This document shows positions 34,101 to 44,776 of a DNA stretch of 64,000 bases, in pieces. Where the stretch lies: contig JARGSG010000099.1 of NCBI GenBank assembly GCA_030374805.1, positions 62,001-126,000 on the forward strand, in the 5' to 3' direction. The translations under genes and the position numbers were made by a program. Under the pieces are notes generated by a model, which saw only the letters and a list, made by a program, of their open reading frames with translations, was not told the DNA's origin and made no database searches. The stretch is from Gracilaria gracilis. Its lineage: Eukaryota > Rhodophyta > Florideophyceae > Gracilariales > Gracilariaceae. Numbering within the stretch: position 1 is the stretch's first letter; each line of letters starts with the position of its first letter.

Positions 34101-35212
34101 TTGGACAGATGGATCTGTAGGAAATGCAGAAGGAACAGAGAGTCCCAAACCTCCAAGAGCTACTGTTGAGTGGGGTGAAGGCCGGTACGCAGGTTCGATT
34201 CAATATCCTGAGAAGTTTGACCGCCACGCTGAGACTGTCAAGAAATTTCAGAACAACCATGGACGAAGTCCGGATATAATTGTTAACTATGATGATCACT
34301 TTACGTTTGCATATGGAGTGCTACCAGGAGGGAGAGAAATATTAGATGAAGATGGAGACCGACTGAACATAAAGGAACTTAAGATGTCCACAGTTGGTGG
34401 TGGCTCATATGCAATATGGTGGCAACCGGGGGGACAACTGGAGACGAAATTTGTACCTGCTGGAGTCGGAGTATCTCCATTGACGGCGCTCAAAGCAGCA
34501 ATTATGCGTGTGCTTGAAAAGGTACGAAGAGGCTGCAAAGGAATCGTTAGGATTGTTACTGATTGTTACTGATTCCCAAAGCGTTATGGAAAATCTGCAG
34601 ACGCCAGTTCGACAACAATCGAACGCTGTCCAGCAGCTTTCTAAATTGCTGTCTGAACTGGGTGTTTTATGTTCTGTTCATATACTTTGGGTGCCAAGTC
34701 ATTGTGGAATTTTGAAAAACGAGCAAGTAGATACCATGGCGAAAGAAGCATTGAAGATTCCATTATTTGAACAGATAAGAGTTCCTACAGATCTTTCAGA
34801 AGTAAGAAGGAGTGTCTCAACTACGAAGAAATCAGTATTGCTCATTTCGGAGTTACCAGACGAGTTTGAAAATATTCTTACTCTAAGAGAAGCAGAAACA
34901 GCTTTGGCACAGATATATGTGGGACATACACCAATTTTGCACCCTCTTGGATCTCATTTATTTGGAAAGAAGATGGTTTGCAACTGTAGGCCTGGTGTTC
35001 TGAATGATGCGGACCACTAACTTCTCAGATGCCCTAAAAGAAACTTGTCAAGACACTTGTGTCTACCTTCAAGTCGGGAACGCCAGGACAAATCCGTTTC
35101 TAGTATTGTTAGAAAATGGCCCGTTAGAGTGTTGCCCTTTCTGGTTACAGAGCGTTTCTTTGAGCAGAAACGTTCTGCACCAAGCCATAATTGAGCTAGT
35201 GCACTCATAAAC
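31178..35212 (+). mobile_element. Non-LTR retrotransposon (LINE, with RNase H), decayed
   Basis: An apurinic-like endonuclease starts at 31178 (LRILQLNCRSLLAAEKRAEI, LLCLQETHLRKED) and its C-terminal SDHHPCLVSV lies at about 31837-31865. The reverse transcriptase follows: NPPKTAGPDEVQIAFLQ, KNFRPISLTSVVARLAERM, GVFCDLSKAYDCVQH and MFADAVAMWAT, where the catalytic xADD has become FADA. An RNase H domain begins CDVWTDGSVG (34087) and ends DTMAKEALK. Frame changes and stops occur at about 31535, 33048, 33415 and 34560. The end of the coding part, NDADH..LLRCP, is a zinc-knuckle-like tail. The layout fits the I/Jockey-type clades with RNase H. Confidence 0.82.
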
Positions 35213-35530
35213 AGAGAGAGAGATCACTGTTTTGTTATCCCTGGGGGCATGACCGCTGCATACAGGATGCACAGCACCCAATGCGGGATCTTGTACAACG
35301 GTACAAGTACATGTAGAGCACACGTAGATACAAGAGTACAAAAGGAGAATTCCTTATTTCTTAAAAATTGAAATGTTTCCCAGCTCGCTACTCCAAAAGG
35401 AACGTCTTCACCTCTGTCGTGGTCCACCGAGCCCTGCCCTGGGGCAGGAGTCAGCCCGCGATTGAAAATTCACCGCCTACTCTTGCACCATAGAAGCCGG
35501 CTGCAAAATACTTATTTCCGGTACTACCGC

Positions 35531-36737
35531 ATGTCAGAGATATCTGAAGATGAGTTCGAAGAATCTGCCCCTCATCCGCGCACCAGAGAAGTGGCGGCTG
35601 CGGCACGCGACATCATCGACTTATGAGATGATGATTCTGAAGAAGAGCAAAAGCCCGCGGTCAGAACAAGGCCGTAAACACTGTCTCCCATTCCGGAGGA
35701 GAAAGGCGAAGGGCGAAGGTCAGATGAAGAGGAACAGTATAGGGAAACAGACGAGAGATACTTCAAACAAGAGGTCAATTTTGAACCCGAAATAGAAGCA
35801 GAGATGGATCCTGACGCCGAGGCTAACGGGGAAGAAGAACCTTTAGACCAAGATCGAGAACTAACCCCGGATATAGAGGATAAGTATGAGCGGGTTTCCG
35901 GACACCGTGAGGACGGACTACGCAAAGTTGACATTTTGCATTTTCCACCAAGCATATCTCTACATACCTCGCTTATAACCGATTTAGATGACCTACCAGC
36001 TCGGTCCAACCCAATATTGTTCAGATTCAAGTATGAGGTGAAGAAACTTGGGCAGTCAGACGTCAAAACTCTGCTCCAGTTCATCAAAGCAAACCCGCAC
36101 CCCCTTCGCTCTTAAACGTATCTTAGACAAAAATGCCCATCTTGTAACCTGGTCAGACGGCTCAAGGACAATCACCATTGACAACGAACAGTTCCTTCTA
36201 ATCGATGAGGTTATTGCGTCAAAACATTACGTATTCCGTCGCGGGGATCGCATTCAAACATTTGAAGCTGAAGTGAGCTCCATCCGAAGAGTCCAGCCTT
36301 CGACCACATGCTCGTCGACGGCAAAGATGGCTATAGCCAAGGCGCATAAGCGGGCAAGGAGTACGAATACCATTTCCACTGGTCGGACTATGATGCGATG
36401 TTTGGATAACGGAGTTGAACTGGAAGAAGAAAAGGCAAAGCAAGAAAATCTCAAGCGACAAAGAGAGCGTATGAGAATGGAGGCGAAACGGAGACAGCAG
36501 CGAGAACGTGCGATGCGACCGACAAGAAGACTAACCACTGAAATGTTAGAATCCAACGAAAAAGAAAGTGGTGAGGATGAAAATATGCGACGTATCGAGG
36601 AAAGGGTTGGAGGAAGTCGACTAATGCGTGCAAAGCGGGCGACAACGCCAAGAATTGAAGTATCAGTGAAGAGGAGAAAGGTAGGGGCTAGGGGAATTTT
36701 GTCCGACTACGATGATGGCGATGATGAAAGTGAATAA
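35531..36737 (+). pseudogene. LEO1: LEO1-like subunit of the Paf1 transcription elongation complex
   Basis: Acidic N-terminus from ATG 35531 (SEISEDEFEES), then KVDILHFPPSISLH. After a frame change near 36060-36110 comes the conserved core NAHLVTWSDGSRTITI and HYVFRRGDRIQTFEAEV, then the basic coiled segment QRERMRMEAKRRQQRERAM, all in the order seen in LEO1 proteins of other eukaryotes. Stops at about 35626 (TGA) and 35674 (TAA) plus the frame change make it a pseudogene, unless small introns were missed. The C-terminus is complete (acidic DDGDDESE). Paf1C travels with RNA polymerase II and promotes histone modification; this copy sits inside the Harbinger insertion. Confidence 0.72.
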
Positions 36738-36796
36738 CCATCTGTGAGATCATATTTATGTCTAGTATAGGGTTTGCAGTCAGGTTAATATGGAAC

Positions 36797-37640
36797 TTAA
36801 GTAGTGTTTTGCCTGACAGTTACGCCTTCTTTTATAGCGATATAAGCGTATCTCTCCAGCGCATTAACGCCTCGAATCTCCATGGGAAGTAACGGCATAT
36901 ATGTAATATGAAATTCTTCTCGAGGATACAGCTCCTCAATCTGATCTAGATATTTCTTTTGAATCGCTGACCTTGCCCTCAAGGTTGCAGCCATGTTTTT
37001 CTGTTTCGGTTCCATAAGTTGGTTCACAAGTATGTTTCTGACATTGACGTTCATTGAACATATCTCTTGAACCAGTCGTTCAGTTTCATACACGGAAAGA
37101 AACTCTGCAATAGCCACGCAGACAAACGTGGTCTTCTTCTGGTCGTTCAAAATTGCCGTAACCTCCTCGAGACCTTTTCTTGCAGCGGCAAGCTGATCTT
37201 CAAGTTGCTGTATCTTTCTTTACAGCGGCAAGCTGATCTTCAAGTTGCTGTATCTTCTCTTGCACAGATGGATCTCCGCCAGTAAACATAGACATTAGTG
37301 GATTCAATCGTTGGCGCATTTCGTCAAACTTGGAAAGTGCCTTGTCTGCTACTTGTGGGAAACCAAGAAGCCGTAGTGTATGACCTGTTGGTGCAGTATC
37401 AAAGACGATCACATCAAATTCCATAGTTTTTGCGAGCTTTGAAATCTGTGAGAATGAAACGGCTTCGTCGACCTCAGGAACTGAAGGAAGCATCTCTCGA
37501 ATGGTGTCAATTGGCAGCAAGCGAGACAGACCTGGTCCTTCGGAAAGACCTTCTGAAGCCTCTGTAAGTTTGGCCATGAAGCCCTACGCTGCTTCCGTCG
37601 CACCAACTTCAAGGGCGTATAGTATCAGAGGTAATGGAAC
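36797..37640 (-). pseudogene. GET3: GET3/ArsA ATPase, 5'-truncated
   Basis: The minus-strand reading ALEVGATEAA-stop-GF, then FDVIVFDTAPTGHTLRLLGF (switch II/Walker B region with the DTAPTGHTLR signature), TTFVCVAIAEFLSVYETERL and YLDQIEELYPREEFHI gives GET3, the cytosolic ATPase that delivers tail-anchored proteins to the ER. The N-terminal P-loop (KGGVGKTT) is missing, a TAG interrupts near 37580, and a 40-bp tandem duplication at 37183-37256 shifts the frame in the middle. The C-terminal Cys pair of animal and yeast GET3 is not visible. It lies tail to tail with the LEO1 piece. Confidence 0.75.
37183..37256. repeat. Tandem duplication (period 40 bp) in the GET3 pseudogene
   Basis: CAGCGGCAAGCTGATCTTCA.. 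occurs at 37183-37216 and identically at 37223-37256. The offset of 40 is not a multiple of three, so it alone disrupts the reading frame. Confidence 0.9.
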
Positions 37641-37978
37641 GGATCGGAGAACTGCGCGAGAGTTGGTTGGGTTAAGGTAGAGCGGGGGGACTTCAATTGG
37701 GGATCGTCTTGAAGCCTCATGTTGTGAGGGAAAGCACCGACAATTGGATACCTTTATCAGACTCAGACGAGAGTTTCATGCAAGCAAATAGAACGTGGAT
37801 ATAACTTCCCACGATCAGTCATCGGTTTCCCGAGAGCTTCTTCGACCAGAATTGCTTGATACGCACCGACTGAAGGATTGTTACCTGGCATTACGTTGAA
37901 GAAAGGATAGAAAGAGCAAGAAGTATTCACAAGGCCATTACGCTGGATTAAATGTATCTATATCACGAACTACAAACC

Positions 37979-39542
37979 TTACCCACCTGTGGGTCCAGTT
38001 GCTTTCTTTAGATCATTCTGCAACCTAATTACACACCCTCGGATGCTCTCGTAGGCGTCCTTCAGACAAGCGATATGCGCGGGGTCCGCCGACGTCCTCA
38101 TAGCGTCTTGGTATTTTGCGTATGCCGCGTCTGCGTTACTGAGAACTTCCATCAATTACGTAGTACGTTGAACCGTATCTCTCAAAGGATCAATTGCACT
38201 TGAACCATGGAGAGAAGAAATAATTTCTCCAAGACGCATTTGGCTCTGTTCAAACTGTTGCTTTGTAAGTTCACCTTTTCCTGATAGATTCCCGCCAACC
38301 TGCTCACAGATGAGTTCAAGCCTGTGATGGCCTCCTGAAACACACCATCACTGCTGCTTCGCGCAGACTTCGCACGTTTAGAACCCATTGATGCTTTCCC
38401 ACCGCTCAAAGTCCTTCGTCGTTTTCCCTTCAAGCAATTCCAATTTCTGCTTACACCCAAACTACCACCAGCTCCCCTAGGGATGCTTCGGGAAAGAAAC
38501 TGACCAATAATTGGGTCCATCTTCTCATAGTCTAATTTGAAAACGCAGTACGTAAGAAAAACCCTTCTCCCCACTGCTGAGAGAGCTTTCGTTCTTGGGT
38601 TTTTGTGACAGAAATCAATAAATGGGAGCTCCCCATTGTTTCCAGACACTTCGTACTTAGAAAGAATTTTCAACCAGCAAGCCTTATTCTATCGCCACAC
38701 TGCAGAAAGCTTTTCTCCATTTGGCTGCACCAAAGAAGCCAAGCCAGGATACACATCTTCCACCGAAGCAGGGAAGTCTTCCAGGGGACAAAAAGTTTTG
38801 TCGTTGAAACGAACAGCAATCCTCGCCCAAAGATCTTCTTGACGGATTCCAGCATCTTGCTGAGCTCGAGTCAGTGTAGTAGAGAGGTCATAGATATTGC
38901 CCTTTTTATCTCCGTAGTCTCGAACTAATAAAAGCAGACGGGCAAATTCGTCTTCACAAAAGTCCGGCACTGTATGTTTTCCTTTCCCCGCTTTCACGTT
39001 GCTACTGGCAGCTCCTGTGTCTTCGGCGGCAATCTCATCTACCTCTTCACTGTCTCCCAAAAGAAGTTCTTTCTGAAACATCTTGCGCTCTGACTCGCTT
39101 GATAATTTCGACAGTAACTTACTGGTTGCTGGAATAGTTGCCATCGGTAGCCCTTTTTCAACCTCATATGTTCTTTGACGAGATTGCGCTCGAGACTAGA
39201 CATGAGGGAGTACGGTAATATGTTTCGCACGAGCTCACTGTGAACATGAAGCTCGCGCGTGCTCGCAGTATTTCTTTTGATCCTGTAGTGGAAAGTCGCA
39301 TTGCCTTCAGAATGGCATTCAGTTCTTTCGAACTTTTCACGGACAAGAAATCCCAAACAAAGTTTAGTTCGTCCTGAACTGAAGTCAAAAATAGTCGCTG
39401 AAAACGCGTTTTTCTCGGAGTATCCCGGTCAATTGCAGAATCGGAACGGGTGGCGCTGGGTGCCGGAGGAATTTCGTCGAAAGACAGGAATGGCGTTGTT
39501 TCCTTCCAGGTCTTGCTCTTCCATCTCGTCCTCAGAGTTCAT
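37979..39542 (-). pseudogene. Unknown gene family, copy B (putative second gene of the Harbinger element)
   Basis: It begins MNSEDEMEEQD (39540-39542) and ends at a TAA at 37979-37981. In order: TRFQRLFLTSVQDELNFVWD, LKAMRLSTTGSKE, VRNILPYSLMSSL, SKLLSKLSSESERKMFQKEL, DLWARIAVRFNDKTF, VYPGLASLVQPNGEKL, VSGNNGELPFIDFCHKNPRT, GGSLGVSR, then a C-terminal helical part with NADAAYAKYQDAM. At least four frame changes (about 39480, 39250, 39150, 38690) and another near 38240 break it. The LWARIAVRFN block resembles the third helix of Myb/SANT-like domains, but this is weak. Placement opposite the transposase argues for an accessory transposition protein. Confidence 0.5.
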
Positions 39543-40069
39543 TGAGCCTGCTTAATTTGGTGTGAATAGGCGAAGAAAGAAGGTTTTCGGGGCGAGAGAA
39601 CTTCGGTGCAAGAGAAAGGAGAACGTAATGCTTAGGTGGGAGACATGAAACGCAACGGAAAAGAAGATTACGGCTTGGGTGGAGGAGAAGCGCTGCAATA
39701 AGAAAGAAGGGTACTGCAGGTTGCGCAATGCGCAAAACTACAACGAATGGTGGTACGTGGCGGGGGAACGCTGGTTTGTTTTAGGGCGTGCGAAGTGCGC
39801 AGAGCTGGAGAGTAAAAACTCGCGCGTTGCGCTGGGGGAAGAGTTGCGACGGCGGAAGAAGCTGCCAGCTTGGCGCTGGGCGTAAGGCCAGGTCGCCATG
39901 GAGTCCAGTTGTCTGTTTGTTCTCCACTAGCCTTTAGGATACGCATGCTACTAGTGGGCGTGTGCGCGGGTGTGTGAGGAGGTTATTTCATCGGAGAACG
40001 GCTTAGAAGGGGCCGCTCGTAACGGCAAAAACTCGAAATTTCTGTCTCGCGGAATCACATACCCACACT
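39543..40069. other. Right end of the insertion, no supported gene
   Basis: G/A-rich leader of copy B, then the subterminal inverted repeat 39899-39953 and the terminus CACACT(C). Frames here have no recognisable motif. Confidence 0.5.
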
Positions 40070-40074
40070 CTGAG

Positions 40075-40323
40075 CACAATGTAACCCTTTTGAATTGGCC
40101 CGCAAAGAGTCCAGACCTAAACATTATTGAAAATGTTTGGGACCGGCTTGCATGCCATGTGTATGAGGGTCACCGTCAATTCCACTCGGTGGAAGAGTTG
40201 GCCGACACCATTGATCACGTGTGGAATTAGTTGCTTTTGGAATACGTTAAGAAGTTGTATCATTCTATTCCAGACCGTCTAATGTCTGTAATTGAAAAGA
40301 AAGGTGCAATGACAAGCTATTAG
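40075..40323 (+). pseudogene. Tc1/mariner transposase, C-terminal part
   Basis: It continues the Tc1 protein after the insertion: LLNWPAKSPDLNIIENVWD carries the third catalytic acid (Glu in IIENVW), followed by LACHVYEGHRQFHSVEELAD. There is a TAG at about 40228-40230, then the normal C-terminus IPDRLMSVIEKKG ending at 40321-40323. Confidence 0.88.
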
Positions 40324-40538
40324 TGCATTACTACAGTGATATTACTGTTGCAGATGGTATAAAAATTCGCTGATATAAGTAAATTTAGTTTTGTTTTTCT
40401 GTCGTATTGTTCTTTATTATTGAGATAGCGCTGTATAGACCATACCTCTATAGTGATGTAATGAAGCTACTACATATGGATGCGGCTGGAGGATCTCTCA
40501 AACGGCTTCCTACTGACGTGAAGCGTTTTCGATCCTTC

Positions 40539-40563
40539 TGAGATATAGAGATTTCGACCACTG
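40539..40563 (-). repeat. Right inverted repeat of the Tc1 element
   Basis: TGAGATATAG..CCACTG followed by TA; 24 of 25 bases match 23537-23561 in inverted orientation. Confidence 0.9.
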
Positions 40564-40678
40564 TACATAACTCGTAAGTTACTGCAAGTCCCAAACATTT
40601 TTTCAGGATCGAAACTTTGGCGTGGCTACCGTGGTGTACTCCGTTGCCCTTTCTCAAAGAAATTGAGCACAAGTAAAA

Positions 40679-40801
40679 GTTATCGCATGGGCTACGAGGG
40701 AAATTTCGATCCCGAGGGAGAGTTATTTTCCCGAATGCGAAGCCAAGGGAAAATAACAGTCCCGAGGAATCAGAAATTTCCACCAGTGGCCCTGCGATAA
40801 C
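40679..40801. repeat. 123-bp foldback repeat
   Basis: Arms GTTATCGCATGG..GGGAAATTTC..GTTATTTTCCC and the complementary GGGAAAATAAC..GAAATTTCC..TGCGATAAC enclose a 14-nt loop. Its terminus resembles the 33-bp repeat that starts four bases further on. Confidence 0.8.
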
Positions 40802-40804
40802 ACG

Positions 40805-40837
40805 ATTATCGCACGGCAACCACAGAAAGTTTGGGCT
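40805..40837 (+). repeat. 33-bp inverted repeat, left copy
   Basis: ATTATCGCACGGCAACCACA.. matches 29 of 33 bases with the reverse complement of 48203-48235. The pair encloses both tyrosine-recombinase elements. Confidence 0.7.
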
Positions 40838-40997
40838 CATATTCAAACATTGTATGGGCGATTTTAGTCGAAACGAAGAAAGACAAAAGTAGCAAAAATT
40901 AGGGAACACTGTAATCAAAAATTGCCAATCTGACAGGCATAAGTAAGACCGCGCTAACCCAACAAATCGGACGGTTCCATCGAGACATCTCGTCACG

Positions 40998-42696
40998 ATG
41001 GACAGTCCACACGAATCTTACGTCAGCGGCACACCGCCGGAACCGATGTTACCTCTTGATTTATCATCCTCCTGGCCGTCAAGAACCCTCGAAGAGGACT
41101 TTCTTCTCCCCTCGCTACCTCAACCTGCCGAAGACACCACTTCGCTTGATCGCGACGGTGTAGATGATATCGACTATGACGCACCAGCCGTCTTAACACA
41201 AATTGACTGCACTTTACCCCCTGCCCTTACCGCAATCGGAGACGTTTCTAGCAGCTTTCTGGACAGCAGCTCAATACAGCGCAACGACTCCAAGCAACAC
41301 AGTCTTGCCGCAAAGGCATGTTTGGGACTGCAGGTTCCCTCCAACACTACTAAGTCAAACCGCACTGCCCTAAAAGCACTGTGTGTTTATGTACTTAGCA
41401 CGGACTTGAAGGAAAACGCCAACATATCTTTGTCCGACGAACAACTATTTTCTGCCGGAAGGTGCATTATTTTCAACGATGGTTTGGACAATTGCCTTCT
41501 ATATGGACACTCTGACTGGTCCCAAGAGCAGCTTAAGAAAGTGCGCTTCTACCTAATTGAATTTTCCGTCAACTACAGAAAATCAGACGGGAATGAACTG
41601 GCTCCGACGACAATGAAGACATACATGATGTCAATCCAGCGAGGTTTCAAGATGCAGTGGGGCTACGATCTCAACCCTTTTCAAGGTTTCGTATTGAGCT
41701 GTCCACTAGATGGCCTCGTTGGAGTTCTGGACAACCGCCCACGCCAGTTGCAAAGAAAAAAATTGCATGTAACGCATCATAATGTCCTGTCAAAAGCCGA
41801 CTTGATCAAGCTTTACATGTCAAGTTCTCTACCGAAGAACTATCCGGAAGGATTTCACGCACGTATGGTTGTTCAATATTGGATTACTAACGGCAATGCA
41901 CCTTACAGTACTTCACTCCCTTACGGGTTCTCAGTTTTCACCGAGTATCATGAACAACGAACGTGTGTGGATTGTCACGGGAGCAGTTGGTGGAAATAAT
42001 GGATCATATAAGACAGTTAAGGGAGGTTGGAAGTCGATTGGGCAGGACCCGCCGCAAATTGTAGTATGGAATGAGAACTATGGTAACTTTTTGAATTTCT
42101 TCAAGGACTTGGATCAGTACCTTCAACTTCCGGACGATTTGAGCCCCGGTACATACCGTTTTTTGGGTATTAACAAGAAGGCAGAGTCTTCGCATGAGTG
42201 TTTTAAGAGAGTTCACGTCGGTATGAATACGTTTTCTACAATTGTTAGACGTGTTTGTTTAAAGCAAGGCATTTCTGGGAGTGGGGTAAAGTGGTTGCCA
42301 TCTACAAATTTACTTCGTGGTACCCTTGCAAGCATATTAATTGAATTGGGGCATTCCGATTCGGCAGTTGCTATGAGAACTGGACATTGGGGTCTACGAT
42401 CTCTGAAAAGCTACCAGAACCTGAATGGTCGTGAGCGATTTCTACAGCAACGGGACGTTCTTGGTGTAGAAGCACAACCCCCGTGCAAGAAGATGCGGTC
42501 AGGTGAGACATCGAAGTTGGGGTCGACGGAGCACTGTGAGGAATCTGGACAAGGCGCGAGCGAAGCGAGCGAAGCCCCGTCCCACCGCAGTGCTGCAAAT
42601 GTGAAAGAAATTCAGCGTGTAGTGTCTTCCACTATCGGCGCAGTGAGCGGTGGGGTGGTGAATTTCACTGTGAACTACTTTGGCCTGAAGGAGTGA
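40998..42696 (+). pseudogene. Crypton-like tyrosine recombinase
   Basis: The ATG is at 40998. An acidic N-terminal region leads into LAPTTMKTYMMSIQRGFKMQ and HHNVLSKADLIKLYM. A single-base frame change near 41868 leads to IGLLTAMHLTVLHSLTGSQF, then KWLPSTNLLRGTLASILIEL (first catalytic Arg), MRTGHWGLRSLKSYQNLNG (GHW and nucleophilic Tyr) and a basic tail. The R..GHW..Y arrangement and the SLKSYQNL block fit Crypton-type DNA transposons. Repair of the one frame change would leave a full-length ~560-residue protein, so the decay is recent. Confidence 0.7.
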
Positions 42697-42715
42697 AGTA
42701 ATTGGATTTCGAGGC

Positions 42716-44136
42716 ACGCGGAAAAGGCTTTATTTGCAGGGTGAAGCGCACCAGCTCCACCGCTCGTCGCTGCCGAGAACGCTCACGGCCGACTCCGCGC
42801 CTCGTGGAGCTATGCACTTAACCGCTTTGCAACGACAGCCGCCGCCGCGGCCTCTCTTCGCTTTTTCTCTCTTCGCCCGGCCACTTCTGCGCCCCATGCA
42901 GGTACCTTTCGTTCGCGTCTCCACTGAGCGCACTTGCCGGCCTTCTCAAATTACTTGACACACGCAGGTACCTTGCGTTCGCGTCTCCGGGAGCGCACTT
43001 GACATCCTTCTCAAATTACTCGACACACCCTCTCCCGTCCCCCTTTCACAGCCAATTACACAGAAAACATAATCAACCACCCGGCTTTCCCATCAAAAGC
43101 TATGTGTTCGCCTGCAAGAGCGACAAAGCGCCATTTCCACAACAAAATCCCACTTTCTCCTCGCTTCTTCCCCCCGTTTCCAAGTTTCAGTAACTGCTTT
43201 CCACCCCGTACCCCCATGGTCTCTGCAGACACAAAATTTGACTCACCGCCAACATCACAGAAAGCCGCAACACGACAAGCACTGTGTACACCAATCTGTC
43301 GAGCACACAGCAGGCGTCCTTGGCAAACTTACTGTCAAGGCGCAACGTCATGGGCTTTCTCTATGTCTCAAAGCAAAAGGCACGTGCGCGACTTGCGGCA
43401 ACGCGTCGCTCTCGCCCACCAACAAAAACGTGACAAGTAATGCTTAAGGCCGTCGCACATCCAGCTTTCCGTGCCTCAAGGGTCAAAGCAGCTCGCCCAA
43501 ATGGGCCGTTGCGGCTTTTTCGAATGTAACAAGAAGCCAAAACTCCTGCCTCACGAGAAACCTACATTACGCGTCCGCTCTCATAAGGAATTTAAGGATC
43601 AAGACACTTCGCTCAATTGAACAGAGTGGCAACTTGTTGCCCACACTCAGCTCACAATAGCGCTTTCCAATTTTTGGAGATGACCGTTCGAACATCGGAA
43701 GCCGAACATAAATCCTCACCGGGCCACACCCTACGCAGTTCCTCAACAAACTTCAATCACTCCTTCTATTTCACAATTTGTAGCTCACTGTAACCAGCTC
43801 TCTGCCACCGTACTGGACATCTATAACACCAAAATTTGTATAAACCTATACGGTCATGCGCAACAGGTTGGCGTCCATTTCAAACACAACAACTCTATGA
43901 AGAATGATTTGCTGTTAGTCATTGTGACAGGAGTTTCGCGATCAACTGACACTCATCAACGGCTATAATATCTCACACCCATCACGCTTCGGATCAATCT
44001 GGATCCACACCCATACCAGTATATCTACAGCACTGCATAACAAGTTTTCGGCCTACAATACACCATCTCCGACTCGAAGTAAGGAATCCGCACACCAAAG
44101 AAATTTCAGAATCTCACATCTCTCGTGAAACCCAAA
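42716..44136. other. Region between Crypton-like and DIRS-like genes
   Basis: It holds a tandem repeat (42896-43026). The frame from about 43238 reads LTVKAQRHGLSLCLKAKGTC and CATCGN and runs with one stop to about 43660. This could be a degenerate gag-like zinc-binding segment, but it is not convincing enough to call a gene. Confidence 0.4.
42896..43026 (+). repeat. Tandem repeat, two copies of about 65 bp
   Basis: CAGGTACCTT.CGTTCGCGTC..GAGCGCACTTG..CTTCTCAAATTACT.GACACAC occurs twice in a row. Confidence 0.8.
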
Positions 44137-44619
44137 ATGGACCAAGACGCACCTCTCGATATTGTGAACTGCAGTATTGCAGACCTCATCACTGCAACCG
44201 ACAGTCGTATAACTCAAGCGCTTCAAGAACGGAACCATTCCCCCATGCCTGCGAGCCCGTCACGAAACGACCTAATGCTTGCCGCAGTACAGATACGCGA
44301 TGCCGCGCATCAGAGCGTTCATCTCCGCACGCCGGAAACCGCAATGAACCGTCTTCGCTCCCTTACCGTAGAAGAGATCACCACTCAATCCTCTGCGAAC
44401 CCAGCAGGCATTAGAGACGTAATGATCCGCGCCCACTCTTTCGACCCCACCCTTCCCGAACCGCCGGCTTCCATGGATCCATCCGTGCTAGGCTCCGCCA
44501 TAATGGTTTGGAAGTTGAAATCCCTCGAAAACCTCCAAAACGCGGCGCCAACTGCTGCTGTCCCAATTGAGACGCGCCTCCCCCTCTCCTTCACCATCTC
44601 AACCTTGAAACCCTTCTAA
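44137..44619 (+). pseudogene. Gag-like first protein of a DIRS-like retroelement (partial)
   Basis: ATG 44137 opens a 160-residue frame (MDQDAPLDIVNCSIADLITA) without cysteine knuckles, placed directly before the reverse transcriptase as gag usually is in DIRS-like elements. Assignment rests on position only. The N-terminal part may extend upstream in other frames. Confidence 0.4.
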
Positions 44620-44776
44620 CTAACAAACCCACCGACAACCAATCTGTTTTCTCTGTCCCAAACGAGGCCGCATCTTACAACGACCGAAGTACCCCGGCAC
44701 AAGCCCCGAACTATTTCCCCTCCCTGTCCCCCATTCCCTTACAATCTCTCCCCCGAACGTTGCTGCTATACTATCT

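Larger units (their letters stand above)
24605..40069. mobile_element. 15.5-kb insertion, probably a PIF/Harbinger element carrying host gene pieces
   Basis: It interrupts the Tc1 transposase with CTGAG present on both sides (24600-24604 and 40070-40074). The duplication could equally be the 3-bp TGA, closer to Harbinger practice, giving ends GGGTGTCC and (reverse strand) GAGTGTGG. Subterminal segments 24697-24753 and 39899-39953 are imperfect inverted repeats at similar distances from the ends. A DDE_Tnp_4-type transposase sits at the left, facing in, and an unknown second gene at the right, also facing in, as in two-gene Harbinger elements. The 12 kb between them holds an acidic gene, SDR, lactonase-like, LEO1 and GET3 pieces and a LINE. 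Confidence 0.65.
23537..40563 (+). mobile_element. Tc1/mariner element split by a 15.5-kb nested insertion
   Basis: Terminal inverted repeats of 25 bp (CAGTGGTCGAAAT..) at 23537-23561 and 40539-40563 differ at one base, and each is flanked by TA (23535-23536, 40564-40565), the Tc1/mariner target duplication. Removing the insert 24605-40069 and one duplicated copy leaves about 1.55 kb, the normal length. The transposase halves join in register across the insertion. Confidence 0.88.
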
